The position numbers and the translations under genes were made by a program. This document shows, piece by piece, positions 9,048 to 19,349 of a stretch of DNA of 64,000 nt. The stretch covers positions 1-64,000 of the forward strand of contig CANQON010000006.1 of assembly GCA_947625505.1 (NCBI GenBank), given 5' to 3'. This DNA comes from an uncultured Bacilli bacterium. Its GTDB lineage: Bacteria > Bacillota_I > Bacilli_A > RF39 > UBA660. The stretch's first letter is position 1, and each line of letters begins with the position of its first letter. The notes beneath the pieces were generated by a model. That model did not search any database and was not told the DNA's origin. It was given only the letters and a program-made list of their open reading frames with translations.

Positions 9048-10416
9048 TTTAATAAAAAATGAATTCATAAAAATTGTTAAGAAAAAAAGCTTTATTATTA
9101 TGCTATTAATTGTTAGTGGCTATTCTTTTTTAACTAATTTTGTATATAAAACACTATTTGACATAACTGCTGATTTTGATTTTGAACAAACAATATCAAT
9201 AGATGATAAAGAAGATTTAGAGTATAAAGTGGGTCTTGAAACAGAGAAAGAATTAAAGTCTTTAACTAGTAAATATGATAAATCTTCATGGCAATATAAT
9301 TATGCTGAAGAGAATGCCTATGACTATATTTATGAAATTAAATCATATGAAATAGGCTTAACTGATGATAAAGAAATTTATGAGCAAGAAAAAGAGAATT
9401 ATGAAGCTTTAAAAAATGATTTAGATAATAAAGATTGGAAAGATATTGTTAAAGAAGAAAAGCTTGAGTATGAAAAAGCTTTAGAAGTAGCTGATGACAA
9501 GGAAAAAGAAACTATTAAGGTCCATATAGAAGCTTTAGATTTAAGACTAGAGAAGAATATTTCTTTTGCTAGAACAGAGATGAATCAAATTTTACTTAAC
9601 TATGAAACTAATAAAATTAATTTATTAGAATATTCTAATGTTGATAATTTATCAGAATCTCAAAAGGAAATTTATTATGGATTGAGAGAAGAAATGCTGA
9701 TTGATAAATATTCTTTAGATCATGGTGTAAATGCTGGAGAGAGTGGTAATTCAAGAACTATTTTTATTAATTTCTTTAGTGAATATTCTTTTATTATACT
9801 TATTATGGTTTTTGTAGTAGCAGGTCCAATTATGAGTAATGAGTATAATAATGGAACAATTAAATTACTATTAACAAGGCCTTATACCCGTACTAAAATA
9901 TTATTAAGTAAATATATTACAGTATTAATCTCTATAATATTCTCTATTTTAATTGTTTCATTAATACAACTAGTAGTGGGAGGAATTGTTTTAGATTTTG
10001 ATTCATTAAAAATACCTGCTGTTGTTTATAGCTCTGTTACTGATTCTTTAACAACATATAATTTAATTACTTACGCAGGGTTAAGCATTTTATCTTTATT
10101 ACCATCAATAATTATTGTATCTACCGTTGTATTTGCTTTAAGTACCTTATTTTCTAGTACAGCTATTGCTACTTTTGGAGGATTTGCTATTTATTCATTA
10201 AGCGATTTATTATATTTATTTAATAGTACAAATAAATGGTGGGTAAAATATTTATGGTCATATAACTGGGATTTTACACCTTATATTTTTAATAAGGCTC
10301 CTAGTATTGAAGGTTTAAATATTTGGTTTTCATTAGCTGTATGCGTAGCATATTTATTAATAATATTAATACCAACTTTTGTATTGTTTAATCGAAAAGA
10401 TATAAGTAATACTTAA
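9040..10416 (+). CDS. ABC-2 transporter permease
   Basis: SNEYNNGTIKLLLTRPYTRTKILLSKY motif; multiple TM; likely TTG start after GGAGG. Confidence 0.85.
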   Translation: MINLIKNEFIKIVKKKSFIIMLLIVSGYSFLTNFVYKTLFDITADFDFEQTISIDDKEDLEYKVGLETEKELKSLTSKYDKSSWQYNYAEENAYDYIYEIKSYEIGLTDDKEIYEQEKENYEALKNDLDNKDWKDIVKEEKLEYEKALEVADDKEKETIKVHIEALDLRLEKNISFARTEMNQILLNYETNKINLLEYSNVDNLSESQKEIYYGLREEMLIDKYSLDHGVNAGESGNSRTIFINFFSEYSFIILIMVFVVAGPIMSNEYNNGTIKLLLTRPYTRTKILLSKYITVLISIIFSILIVSLIQLVVGGIVLDFDSLKIPAVVYSSVTDSLTTYNLITYAGLSILSLLPSIIIVSTVVFALSTLFSSTAIATFGGFAIYSLSDLLYLFNSTNKWWVKYLWSYNWDFTPYIFNKAPSIEGLNIWFSLAVCVAYLLIILIPTFVLFNRKDISNT

Positions 10417-10443
10417 AACTATATCAATTGATATAGTTTTTTT
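10415..10443 (+). terminator. Rho-independent terminator
   Basis: AAACTATATCAATTGATATAGTTT plus T run. Confidence 0.8.
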
Positions 10444-10498
10444 CTTCTTGATGAAGATTTATGTTATAATAAAATAGATAGTGATAATAGGAGGAAAC

Positions 10499-12589
10499 AT
10501 GTTAGAAGAATTAAATGATAGACAACAAGAAGCAGTAAAGACAACGGAAGGTCCTCTTCTTGTTATTGCTGGAGCAGGTAGTGGTAAAACAAAAGTACTT
10601 ACAACACGTATTGCTTATTTAATAGAACATTTAGGAATTAGTCCTACATCTATTTTAGCGATTACTTTTACTAATAAAGCAGCTAAAGAGATGAAAGAAA
10701 GAGTTGTTGGTCTTTTAGGGCCTGTAGCGTATCAAATTCAAATATCAACTTTTCACTCATTTGGTTTAAGTGTTATACGTGATTATTATGATAAATTAGG
10801 ATATAAAAGAGAGTTTACTATTTTAGATAGTGATGATTCATTATTAACAGTTAAAAGAATCCTTAAGGATATGAATTTAGATCCTAAGGTATATAATCCT
10901 AAAAATATAAGAAATCGTATTAGTAGTGCGAAAAATGAAATGATGAGTCCTGATGAGTTAGATCGTTTTAGTGCTTCTGAATTTGATAATATTGTTGTAG
11001 ATGTTTACCGTGAATATCAGAAAAGATTAGAAAATAATAATTCTTTAGATTTTGATGATTTATTATTAAAACCAATTGAGTTATTTAAAGATAATTTAGA
11101 TATATTAAAGAAGTATCAAGAACAGTTTAAGTATATTCTTATTGATGAATATCAAGATACTAATGAAGTACAATATAATTTAACAAAGATGTTAAGTAAG
11201 AAATATAAAAATATTTGTGTCGTAGGTGATGAGTCACAATCTATCTATGCTTTTAGGGGATCTAATTATCGTAATATATTGAATTTTGAACATGATTATA
11301 AAGATGCAAAAATAATATTGTTAGAACAAAATTATCGTAGTACGAAAACGATTCTTAATGCTGCTAATGACGTCATAAAAAATAATAAGCAGAGAAAAGA
11401 TAAAAAGTTATGGACAGAAAATGAGACAGGTGATAAGATTACTTATCATAAAAGTTTAGATGAAAAAGACGAGGCTTTATATGTAACAAGAGAGATTAAT
11501 AAATTATTAGGTGATGGAGCAAGTTTAAATGATATCGTAGTTTTATATCGTACTAATGCTCAATCACGTAATATAGAAGAAGCTATGCTTAAAGATAATA
11601 TACCTTATAAAGTTATTGGTAGTTTCTATTTCTACAATCGAAAAGAAATTAAGGATTTGATTTCTTATCTTAAATTAATTTATAATAATGATGATGATAT
11701 CAGTTTAAATCGTATCATTAATTCTCCTAAAAGAGGGATAGGAAATAAGACAATGGAACAACTAGCTATTAAAGCATCAATTAATGGTACTAGTTTATTT
11801 GAAGCAATAGATAGTGGAAAAGAGTTAAAGTTTAAAGAACTTATTTTATCCTTAAAAAAGGAAAGTGAATTGCTATCTTTAACAGAATTAGTTGATGCTG
11901 TTTTAGATAAGAGTGGGTTAAAAGCTGAATTAGAGAGTGAAGGTACTTTAGAAGCTGAAGCTCGTCTTGAAAACTTAGAGGAATTTAAATCTATTACAAA
12001 GAATTATGAAGAGCGTAATGGAATAATATCTTTAAGTGATTTTCTTGAAGAAATTAGTTTAGTAGCGGATATTGAAGAACATAAAGATAGTACAGATGTT
12101 GTAACGCTTATGACAATTCATTCAGCTAAAGGTTTAGAGTTTAAATATGTCTTTGTTATTGGTATGGAAGAAGGAATATTCCCACATAGTCGTTCTTTAC
12201 TATCTAATGATGAATTAGAAGAAGAAAGAAGATTATGTTATGTAGCAATAACAAGAGCTAAAAAGAAACTATGGCTTGTAAGCGCTAAAAGACGTATGAT
12301 TTTTGGTTTAGATAGTATGAATCCTATTAGTCGTTTTGTTAAAGAAATTAGTGATGAATACTTAGATACAGATGAAGAAATAAATGTCTTTAGTAATAAA
12401 GGACATACTAATTATCATGATAATGTTGATGATAGTATCGAATATAAGCCTGGTGATAAGGTTATACACACATCTTTTGGAGAAGGTGTTGTTATAAGTG
12501 TTGAAAAGTCTATTTTAACAGTGGCTTTTCCACATCCTGTAGGAATTAAAACAATAATGAAAGGACATAAAAGTATTAGAAAGGTATAG
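10499..12589 (+). CDS. pcrA: ATP-dependent DNA helicase PcrA/UvrD
   Basis: LNDRQQEAVKTTEGPLLVIAGAGSGKTKVLTTRIAYL, QDTNEVQY, TIHSAKGLEF; ATG after GGAGG. Confidence 0.97.
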   Translation: MLEELNDRQQEAVKTTEGPLLVIAGAGSGKTKVLTTRIAYLIEHLGISPTSILAITFTNKAAKEMKERVVGLLGPVAYQIQISTFHSFGLSVIRDYYDKLGYKREFTILDSDDSLLTVKRILKDMNLDPKVYNPKNIRNRISSAKNEMMSPDELDRFSASEFDNIVVDVYREYQKRLENNNSLDFDDLLLKPIELFKDNLDILKKYQEQFKYILIDEYQDTNEVQYNLTKMLSKKYKNICVVGDESQSIYAFRGSNYRNILNFEHDYKDAKIILLEQNYRSTKTILNAANDVIKNNKQRKDKKLWTENETGDKITYHKSLDEKDEALYVTREINKLLGDGASLNDIVVLYRTNAQSRNIEEAMLKDNIPYKVIGSFYFYNRKEIKDLISYLKLIYNNDDDISLNRIINSPKRGIGNKTMEQLAIKASINGTSLFEAIDSGKELKFKELILSLKKESELLSLTELVDAVLDKSGLKAELESEGTLEAEARLENLEEFKSITKNYEERNGIISLSDFLEEISLVADIEEHKDSTDVVTLMTIHSAKGLEFKYVFVIGMEEGIFPHSRSLLSNDELEEERRLCYVAITRAKKKLWLVSAKRRMIFGLDSMNPISRFVKEISDEYLDTDEEINVFSNKGHTNYHDNVDDSIEYKPGDKVIHTSFGEGVVISVEKSILTVAFPHPVGIKTIMKGHKSIRKV

Positions 12590-12597
12590 GTGATTTT

Positions 12598-12768
12598 ATG
12601 TATAATTTAGTTAATGTTTTAGATATTATTAAGACTTTAGAAGAATGGTCAGATAAATTAAAGGCATGGATCTTTGATAACTATAATAATCCTGTACTAT
12701 GGGTTGGAATAGTTGTAGTAGGTGTTTTATTCTTTAAAGTAATGTTTAGCACACTTAATAAAGACTAG
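12598..12768 (+). CDS. Small single-TM protein (56 aa), hypothetical
   Basis: ATG...TAG encodes MYNLVNVLDIIKTLEEWSDKLKAWIFDNYNNPVLWVGIVVVGVLFFKVMFSTLNKD; follows pcrA directly and is followed by a terminator; not in ORF track. Confidence 0.7.
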   Translation: MYNLVNVLDIIKTLEEWSDKLKAWIFDNYNNPVLWVGIVVVGVLFFKVMFSTLNKD

Positions 12769-12787
12769 ATTTATATCTAGTCTTTTT
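12762..12787 (+). terminator. Rho-independent terminator
   Basis: AGACTAGAT-TTAT-ATCTAGTCT plus T5. Confidence 0.8.
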
Positions 12788-12815
12788 GTTATAATAAACC
12801 TTGGATGGTGATAGT

Positions 12816-13709
12816 GTGGATTTAATAATAGGTTCTCATGTATCTTTTTCAAAAGATAAACAAATGTTAGGTAGTGTAATTGAAGCATTAAGTTATAAGG
12901 CTAATACTTTTATGTTTTATACAGGTGCTCCTCAAAATACTAATCGTTCTCTTATTGATGATAAATTAACTGAGCTTGCTCATAATTTGATGTTAAATGA
13001 AAATATTAATATTAAAGATGTAATTGTGCATGCTCCATACATAATTAATTTAGCTAATGATAAAAATTATGATTTTAATATTAAATTTTTAAAAGAAGAA
13101 ATTAAGCGTGTTGAAAAACTAGGTGTATCTAAATTAGTTTTACATCCAGGTAGTCATGTAGGTTTAGGTATTGAAGCAGGTATTAATAATATTATTAAAT
13201 CTTTAAATGATTGTTTAACACCTGATACTAAAGTTATCATATGTCTTGAAACAATGGCAGGTAAAGGTAGTGAATTAGGATGTACTTTTGAACAATTAAA
13301 GACTATTATTGATGGTGTTAAAGAAAAAGATAAGATAGGCGTTTGCTTAGATACTTGTCATATAAGTGATGCAGGATATGACTTAAATAACTTTGATAAA
13401 GTTTTAGAAGAGTTTGATAATATTATTGGTTTAGATAAATTAAAGGTATTACATATTAATGATAGTAAGAATATTTGTGGCGCTAAAAAAGATCGCCATG
13501 AAAATATAGGGTATGGACAAATAGGCTTCGATAATTTATTAAAAATTTTATATCATGATAAATTAAAAGATATTCCTAAAATATTAGAAACACCTTATGT
13601 AGATACAGAACTAGGTAAACTAGCTCCATATAAGTTTGAAATTCAAATGATTAGAGATAAAAAATTTAATGATCATTTAATTAATGATATAGTTTTGGAT
13701 AATAAATAG
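12816..13709 (+). CDS. nfo: Deoxyribonuclease IV (AP endonuclease)
   Basis: IIGSHVSFSKDKQMLGSV, LVLHPGSHVG, CLETMAGKGSELG, CLDTCHISDAGYD, LHINDSKN. Confidence 0.95.
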   Translation: MDLIIGSHVSFSKDKQMLGSVIEALSYKANTFMFYTGAPQNTNRSLIDDKLTELAHNLMLNENINIKDVIVHAPYIINLANDKNYDFNIKFLKEEIKRVEKLGVSKLVLHPGSHVGLGIEAGINNIIKSLNDCLTPDTKVIICLETMAGKGSELGCTFEQLKTIIDGVKEKDKIGVCLDTCHISDAGYDLNNFDKVLEEFDNIIGLDKLKVLHINDSKNICGAKKDRHENIGYGQIGFDNLLKILYHDKLKDIPKILETPYVDTELGKLAPYKFEIQMIRDKKFNDHLINDIVLDNK

Positions 13710-13935
13710 TATATAATTCATATAGCTTGTTATAGGCTTTAGTATTTAATACTTGCTTAGCTTGATTTAAATAATAATGAGGATTATTTAAAATATTTTC
13801 GTAATTATTTTTAATGTTATTATAAAGGTAATCAATTTCTTGATTATTTAAAGATACATTATTATTTTGAGCAAACATAACTATATCATTTTTTGTTAAA
13901 TGATTAATATAAGATTTTATAATTTTTTCTTTCAT
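13681..13935 (-). CDS. DUF2624/YqfT-like small protein
   Basis: 84 aa; KSYINHLTKNDIVMFAQNNNVSLNNQEIDYLYNNIKNNYENIL resembles the YqfT family; convergent with nfo, as often seen near nfo. Confidence 0.5.
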   Translation of the reverse strand: MKEKIIKSYINHLTKNDIVMFAQNNNVSLNNQEIDYLYNNIKNNYENILNNPHYYLNQAKQVLNTKAYNKLYELYTIYYPKLYH

Positions 13936-13982
13936 ATAATAATATTATATGTTAGATACTGATAAAAATTACAGGAGGTAAT

Positions 13983-16055
13983 ATGAAGAAGAAAAAAAAG
14001 ACACACTATTATAAAAAATATACAGCTAATGATATTACTACTGTAATTAATAAAAGATATAAGTCATTAAGTTTCATTATTATTGTTTTATTTTCTATTT
14101 TAACCTTATCTTTATTTTATGTTCAGATTATTAAGCATGGATATTATGCAGTTAAATTAGATGAATTAAGTAAAGTTATTGTAGAAGGAGATAGTGCTCC
14201 TAGAGGCAGAATATATGATCGTAATGGCAAGATAATTGTTGATAATAAAGCTGTTAAAACAATCTATTATAAAAAAGAATCAGGTATTACATCTAAAGAA
14301 GAAATCATTATGGCATATAAGATAGCTGAAAATATTGATATTGATTATAGTAAACTATCTGATTATAATTTAAAGAAATTTTGGGTTATTAATAATCCAT
14401 TATCAGCTGATAAAAAAATAACCGATGAAGAAAGAAAAAAGCTAGATGAAAGAAAAATTACTAATAGTGATATAGAAGAGTATAAAATAGATCGTGTAAC
14501 AGAAAAAGATTTAGCAGATTATAAAGATATTGATAAAGAAGCTGCTTATATTTATTATTTAATGAATAATGGCTATTACTATGCTGAAAAAACAATTAAG
14601 AATAAAGATGTAACAGATGAAGAATATGCTTTTATAGCAGCTAATGAAGAAGAATTTAAAGGTTTTGGTACTAAATTAGATTGGGAAAGATACTATCCAT
14701 ATGGTGATACTTTTAGAACTATTTTAGGGAATGTATCAACTAGTAGTAGTGGACTTCCCTTAGAACTTAAAGACTCTTATTTAGCTATTGGTTATAGTTT
14801 ATCTGATCGTGTAGGTACAAGTTATTTAGAATATCAATATGAAAGTATTTTAAGAGGTACTAAAACGAAATATACTTTAGATAATGATGGTAATTATGTT
14901 ATCTTAGAGGAAGGCCAAAGAGGTAATGATATAGTATTAAGTATCGATATTGAACTACAAAAAGAAGTAGAAAAAATAGTTGAACAAGAACTTTTATATA
15001 CTAAACAAAAAGAAAAATATACACAATACTTTGATAGAGCCTTTGTTGTCATAAGTGATCCTAATACAGGTGAGATTTTAGCAATGGTAGGTAAACAAAT
15101 AGGTAAAGAAAATGGTGAATATAAGATATATGATTATTCGGTAGGTGTTATTAATGCTTCTATAACACCAGGTTCTTCCGTTAAAGCAGCATCCCATATG
15201 GTAGGATATACAACAGGTAGTTTAAAAATAGGGGAAGTAAGAAGTGATGCTTGTATTAAAATAGCCGCAACACCTCTAAAATGTTCTTTAGTACGTTATG
15301 GAAAATTAAACGATCTTAATGCTTTAGCGTATTCATCAAATACTTATCAGTATCAAACAGCTATAAAAGTAGGTAAAGGTACTTATCGTTATAATAAACC
15401 TTTAAAATTAGATCCTAATGCTTTTAATATTTATCGTAATATGTTTGCTCAGTTTGGATTAGGGGTTAAAACAGGTATTGATTTACCTAATGAAAGATTA
15501 GGTTATATGGGATCAGGAACAGCTCCAGGTTTACTACTTGATTTCTCTATTGGACAATATGATAACTATACACCAATTCAAATGTCTCAATATATCAATA
15601 CGGTTGCTAATAACGGATCACGTATGAAACCAACATTATTAAAGAAAGTGTATGCTCCAACTAAAGATGGCTTAACGGATTTAATTTATACTAATACGCC
15701 AATCGTACTTAATAAAGTAAATGCAGAAGATAAATATTTTAGTCGTGTTAAAGAAGGATTAAGATTAGTATTTACTAAAGGAACAGGTAAAGGATATATA
15801 AATAGTAAGAATAAGCCTGCAGGTAAAACAGGTACTAGTCAAAGTTTTGTTGATACCAATAATGATGGAAAAATAGATACAGAAACTCTTTCTACAAGTT
15901 TAGTTGCTTATGCTCCATATGATAATCCTAAGGTAACATTTACGATTATTACACCTAATGTTAGTAAAGGAAGTGCTACCTATAATCAAATGTCTAAGGT
16001 AAATAAACGTCTAACCCAAAAAATTTCTAAAAAATACTTTGAAATTTATAAATAA
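13983..16055 (+). CDS. Penicillin-binding protein 2 (peptidoglycan transpeptidase)
   Basis: GRIYDRNGKIIVDN, TPGSSVKAAS (SxxK), SSN, KTGTSQ; N-terminal TM. Confidence 0.93.
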   Translation: MKKKKKTHYYKKYTANDITTVINKRYKSLSFIIIVLFSILTLSLFYVQIIKHGYYAVKLDELSKVIVEGDSAPRGRIYDRNGKIIVDNKAVKTIYYKKESGITSKEEIIMAYKIAENIDIDYSKLSDYNLKKFWVINNPLSADKKITDEERKKLDERKITNSDIEEYKIDRVTEKDLADYKDIDKEAAYIYYLMNNGYYYAEKTIKNKDVTDEEYAFIAANEEEFKGFGTKLDWERYYPYGDTFRTILGNVSTSSSGLPLELKDSYLAIGYSLSDRVGTSYLEYQYESILRGTKTKYTLDNDGNYVILEEGQRGNDIVLSIDIELQKEVEKIVEQELLYTKQKEKYTQYFDRAFVVISDPNTGEILAMVGKQIGKENGEYKIYDYSVGVINASITPGSSVKAASHMVGYTTGSLKIGEVRSDACIKIAATPLKCSLVRYGKLNDLNALAYSSNTYQYQTAIKVGKGTYRYNKPLKLDPNAFNIYRNMFAQFGLGVKTGIDLPNERLGYMGSGTAPGLLLDFSIGQYDNYTPIQMSQYINTVANNGSRMKPTLLKKVYAPTKDGLTDLIYTNTPIVLNKVNAEDKYFSRVKEGLRLVFTKGTGKGYINSKNKPAGKTGTSQSFVDTNNDGKIDTETLSTSLVAYAPYDNPKVTFTIITPNVSKGSATYNQMSKVNKRLTQKISKKYFEIYK

Positions 16056-16095
16056 TTTGCTATAATAGTAATGCGTAAAAAAAGGAGGCAAGACT

Positions 16096-16263
16096 ATGGC
16101 AAAAAAGGGAGAAGCTAGACAAAGAATAACGCTTCAATGTACAGTATGTAAATCAGAGAACAAACGTACTGAAAAGAATAAGAGAAATACAACAGAACGT
16201 TTAGAGTTAAATAAATATTGTCCAAAATGTAGAAAAGTAACAGTTCATAAAGAGGAAAAATAA
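16096..16263 (+). CDS. rpmG: 50S ribosomal protein L33 (CxxC form)
   Basis: [58 protein letters not shown] aaaggaggc; missing from ORF track. Confidence 0.95.
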   Translation: MAKKGEARQRITLQCTVCKSENKRTEKNKRNTTERLELNKYCPKCRKVTVHKEEK

Positions 16264-16299
16264 AATTGTTAAGACATCTACATACATTTATTAACTACT

Positions 16300-16470
16300 C
16301 TAAACTAATTGAAATGCAGGCTAACCAAGTTGCCTTTGGTCCTGTTATTAATAAAAAAGCTACTTTAAAACGTGAAAACTATCGCTTTAAAGTAAAAACA
16401 ATGTGTTATAAACCTAGATATAAAACACATGATACAAGACATAATAAGGAACGTAAAAACCTTATTTTTT
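16300..16470 (+). ncRNA. Candidate structured leader RNA with terminal intrinsic terminator, upstream of efp
   Basis: Four consecutive hairpins: CAGG-(CTA)-ACCAA/TTGGTCCTG; TACTTTAAA/TTTAAAGTA; ATGTGTT/AACACAT; AATAAGG/CCTTATT+T run. Confidence 0.45.
16443..16470 (+). terminator. Intrinsic terminator upstream of efp
   Basis: AATAAGG-AACGTAAAAA-CCTTATT followed by TTTT. Confidence 0.7.
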
Positions 16471-16489
16471 GTAGAGAGGAGTGAGCTAA

Positions 16490-17047
16490 ATGATTAACGT
16501 TAATGATATTAAAAACGGTATGACTATTTTATTTGAAGATAATATATATACAGTATTAGAGTTCTCACACGTTAAACCAGGTAAGGGTGCTGCCTTTGTT
16601 CAAGCTAAGTTAAAAAACTTAAGAACGGGTTCTATTATTGAAAAAAGATTCAATAGTGGTATGAAATTAGAAAAAGCCATGATTGAAAAGAAAAATATGC
16701 AATACTTATATGAAGCAAGTGGCGTATATACATTCATGGATACAAATACTTATGAACAATTAGAACTTACTGAAGATCATTTAGGTAATGATAAATATTA
16801 TTTAAAAGATGGTTTAGAGGTAATGGTATCAATTTATCAAGGAGAAGTATTAGGAGTTATTTTACCAGAAAAAGTAGAGTTAAAGATTATTGCTACAGAA
16901 CCTGCTGTAAAAGGAAATACAACTAATAATGCACAAAAAGATGCTACTGTAGAAACAGGATTAATGGTAAGAGTTCCATTATTTATTGAACAAGATGAAG
17001 TTATTCTTGTTAATACTAAAGATGGATCATATGCATCACGTGCTTAA
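16490..17047 (+). CDS. efp: Elongation factor P
   Basis: NDIKNGMTILFEDNIYTVLEFSHVKPGKGAAFVQAKLKNLRTG. Confidence 0.97.
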   Translation: MINVNDIKNGMTILFEDNIYTVLEFSHVKPGKGAAFVQAKLKNLRTGSIIEKRFNSGMKLEKAMIEKKNMQYLYEASGVYTFMDTNTYEQLELTEDHLGNDKYYLKDGLEVMVSIYQGEVLGVILPEKVELKIIATEPAVKGNTTNNAQKDATVETGLMVRVPLFIEQDEVILVNTKDGSYASRA

Positions 17048-17067
17048 GAGGGAAACCTCTTTTTTTA
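17046..17067 (+). terminator. Rho-independent terminator
   Basis: AAGAGG-GAAA-CCTCTT plus T run. Confidence 0.8.
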
Positions 17068-17145
17068 TTACTCTGTATTAACGAAAAGATTTATTGTATT
17101 AACTCCTAAAATATAGTAAAATAGATTATAGATAATGGAGGATAT

Positions 17146-18330
17146 ATGAAAAAAAATATTAGAGATTTCGATTTAAATAATAAGAGAGTTATCATTAGAG
17201 TAGACTTTAATGTTCCAATAAAAGATGGTGTTATAACCGATGATAATCGTATACGTGAGAGTTTAAAAACAATTAATTATGCTATTAGTAATGGTGCTAA
17301 AGTAATTTTAATGTCCCATTTAGGAAGAGTAAAAACAGAAGAAGATAAAGAAAAAAATACTTTAAAACCTGTAGCTGATAGATTAAGTGAATTATTAGGT
17401 AAAAAAGTTGTATTTGTAGGTGAAACAAGTGGAGCTATCCTAGAAGAAGCTATCTATAACTTACAAAATGGGGATGTATTATTAATGGAGAATACCCGTT
17501 ATGAAGATTTAGATGGTAAAAAAGAAAGTGGTAATGATCCTGAATTAGGTGCTTATTGGGCATCTTTAGGAGATATTTATATAAATGATGCCTTTGGTAC
17601 AGCGCATCGTGCTCATGCTTCTAATGTTGGAATAGCTAGTCATCTAGATAATGGTATAGGGTTCTTAATTGAAAAAGAATTAGATAATTTAGATAAAGCA
17701 GTTAATGATCCTGTAAGACCTTTCACAGTAATATTAGGAGGAGCTAAAGTAAGTGATAAAATAGGTGTTATTACAAACTTAGTAGAAAAAGCTGATTATA
17801 TCTTAATTGGTGGAGGAATGATGTTTACTTTCTTAAAGGCTCAAGGATATGAAATAGGCTCATCATTATTAGATGAAGAAAGCCTTGATTTCTGTAAAGA
17901 AATGTTAGATAAATATCCTAATAAAATTATTCTACCTGTCGATTGTGTTTGTACTAATGAAATAAGTGATAATGGAGAATATCGTGCTGCTAGAATTAGT
18001 GATATACATAAAGATGAAATAGGTGCTGATATATGTCTTCAAACTATCGAACTATTTAAATCATATTTACAAAATAGTAAAACAATCGTATGGAATGGAC
18101 CATTAGGAGCTTTTGAATATGATAAATTTAGTCAAGGTACTAAAGATATACTTGCTGCATTAGCTAATTTAGATGCTACAGTAATTATTGGTGGAGGAGA
18201 TACTGCTTCTTCTGCTATTAATTTTGGTTATAAAGATTCATTTACTCATATATCAACAGGTGGAGGCGCTTCATTAGAGTTATTAGAAGGAAAAGAGCTA
18301 CCAGGTATAGCTATTATAAATGACAAATAA
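17146..18330 (+). CDS. pgk: Phosphoglycerate kinase
   Basis: KRVIIRVDFNVPIKDG, VLMENTRYEDLDGK, GGAKVSDKIGV, GGGDTASS. Confidence 0.98.
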   Translation: MKKNIRDFDLNNKRVIIRVDFNVPIKDGVITDDNRIRESLKTINYAISNGAKVILMSHLGRVKTEEDKEKNTLKPVADRLSELLGKKVVFVGETSGAILEEAIYNLQNGDVLLMENTRYEDLDGKKESGNDPELGAYWASLGDIYINDAFGTAHRAHASNVGIASHLDNGIGFLIEKELDNLDKAVNDPVRPFTVILGGAKVSDKIGVITNLVEKADYILIGGGMMFTFLKAQGYEIGSSLLDEESLDFCKEMLDKYPNKIILPVDCVCTNEISDNGEYRAARISDIHKDEIGADICLQTIELFKSYLQNSKTIVWNGPLGAFEYDKFSQGTKDILAALANLDATVIIGGGDTASSAINFGYKDSFTHISTGGGASLELLEGKELPGIAIINDK

Positions 18331-19349
18331 TGAAAAACTTTCTAAATAAAAATAAAGGAAAAATAAATATTATTGTCTTAGTTATTATTACAGGGATAGT
18401 ATTATATTTTTCTTTAAAAGATGAATTTAACGAAATAGTTAATCAGATATTAAATATTAATATAGGATATCTATGTTTAGCTTTTTTGGCAGTAATATCT
18501 TATTGGTTATTACGCTCTTTAGCGTTACATAAATTTACTAAGAAGATAAAAGGTAATAATAAGTATTCTAGTTCTTTTCAGTTAATGCTAAGAACACAAT
18601 TTTTTAATGCTATTACACCTTTTTCAACAGGAGGACAACCATATCAAATATATTACTTAAAACAAGAAGGAGTTAGTACTACTTTAGCGACAAGTATTAT
18701 TATTCAAAACTTTATTGTTTATCAAATAGCTTTAGTATTACTTGGAATAATTGCTGTATGTTCTAATTTTGCTTTTCATATGTTTGATAAGGTAAGTTTA
18801 CTACAACATCTAGTCTTAATAGGTTTTATAACTAATACATTAGTTATTATTGTTATGTTTATCGTTTCTTTTAGTCATAAACTTAATAAAAAACTAATAT
18901 CTTTAGGTATTACAATCTTAACGAAGTTACATTTAGTTAAAGATCGTGAACAAAAGTTAAAAGAATGGTATGCTTATATTGAAAGATTTCATGAAGGTGC
19001 CAAAGTATTATTAGAGAATAAATGGGAGTTTTTTAAGAATATTGTTTATAATATTATTGCTTTAGTAGCTTTATATTCTATTCCTGTAATTTTACTTTAT
19101 TCTATGGGAGACTATACTAGTTTTAATCTTTTAGAAGCGATTGCTACTAGTGCATATGTTATGTTAATAGGATCTTTTGTTCCTATTCCAGGCGCTAGTG
19201 GAGGATTAGAATTTGGCTTTATCTCTTTCTATGGTAATTTTATTGGAGGAGCTAAATTAAAAGCTATTATGTTATTATGGCGTTTTGTAACTTACTATTT
19301 TGGTTTAATAGTAGGTGCTGTAGCATTAAATATTAAGAGGGTGAAATAA
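18330..19349 (+). CDS. Lysylphosphatidylglycerol synthase TM-region-like (UPF0104/AglD-type) membrane protein
   Basis: Multi-TM, TPFSTGGQPYQIYYL and PIPGASGGLEFGF motifs. Confidence 0.88.
   Translation: MKNFLNKNKGKINIIVLVIITGIVLYFSLKDEFNEIVNQILNINIGYLCLAFLAVISYWLLRSLALHKFTKKIKGNNKYSSSFQLMLRTQFFNAITPFSTGGQPYQIYYLKQEGVSTTLATSIIIQNFIVYQIALVLLGIIAVCSNFAFHMFDKVSLLQHLVLIGFITNTLVIIVMFIVSFSHKLNKKLISLGITILTKLHLVKDREQKLKEWYAYIERFHEGAKVLLENKWEFFKNIVYNIIALVALYSIPVILLYSMGDYTSFNLLEAIATSAYVMLIGSFVPIPGASGGLEFGFISFYGNFIGGAKLKAIMLLWRFVTYYFGLIVGAVALNIKRVK

Noticed and set aside
16266-16484. 72-aa ORF between rpmG and efp
   Set aside because: TTG start, no RBS, basic low-complexity translation with no recognised homology, and it spans four hairpins plus an intrinsic terminator; interpreted as a structured RNA instead.
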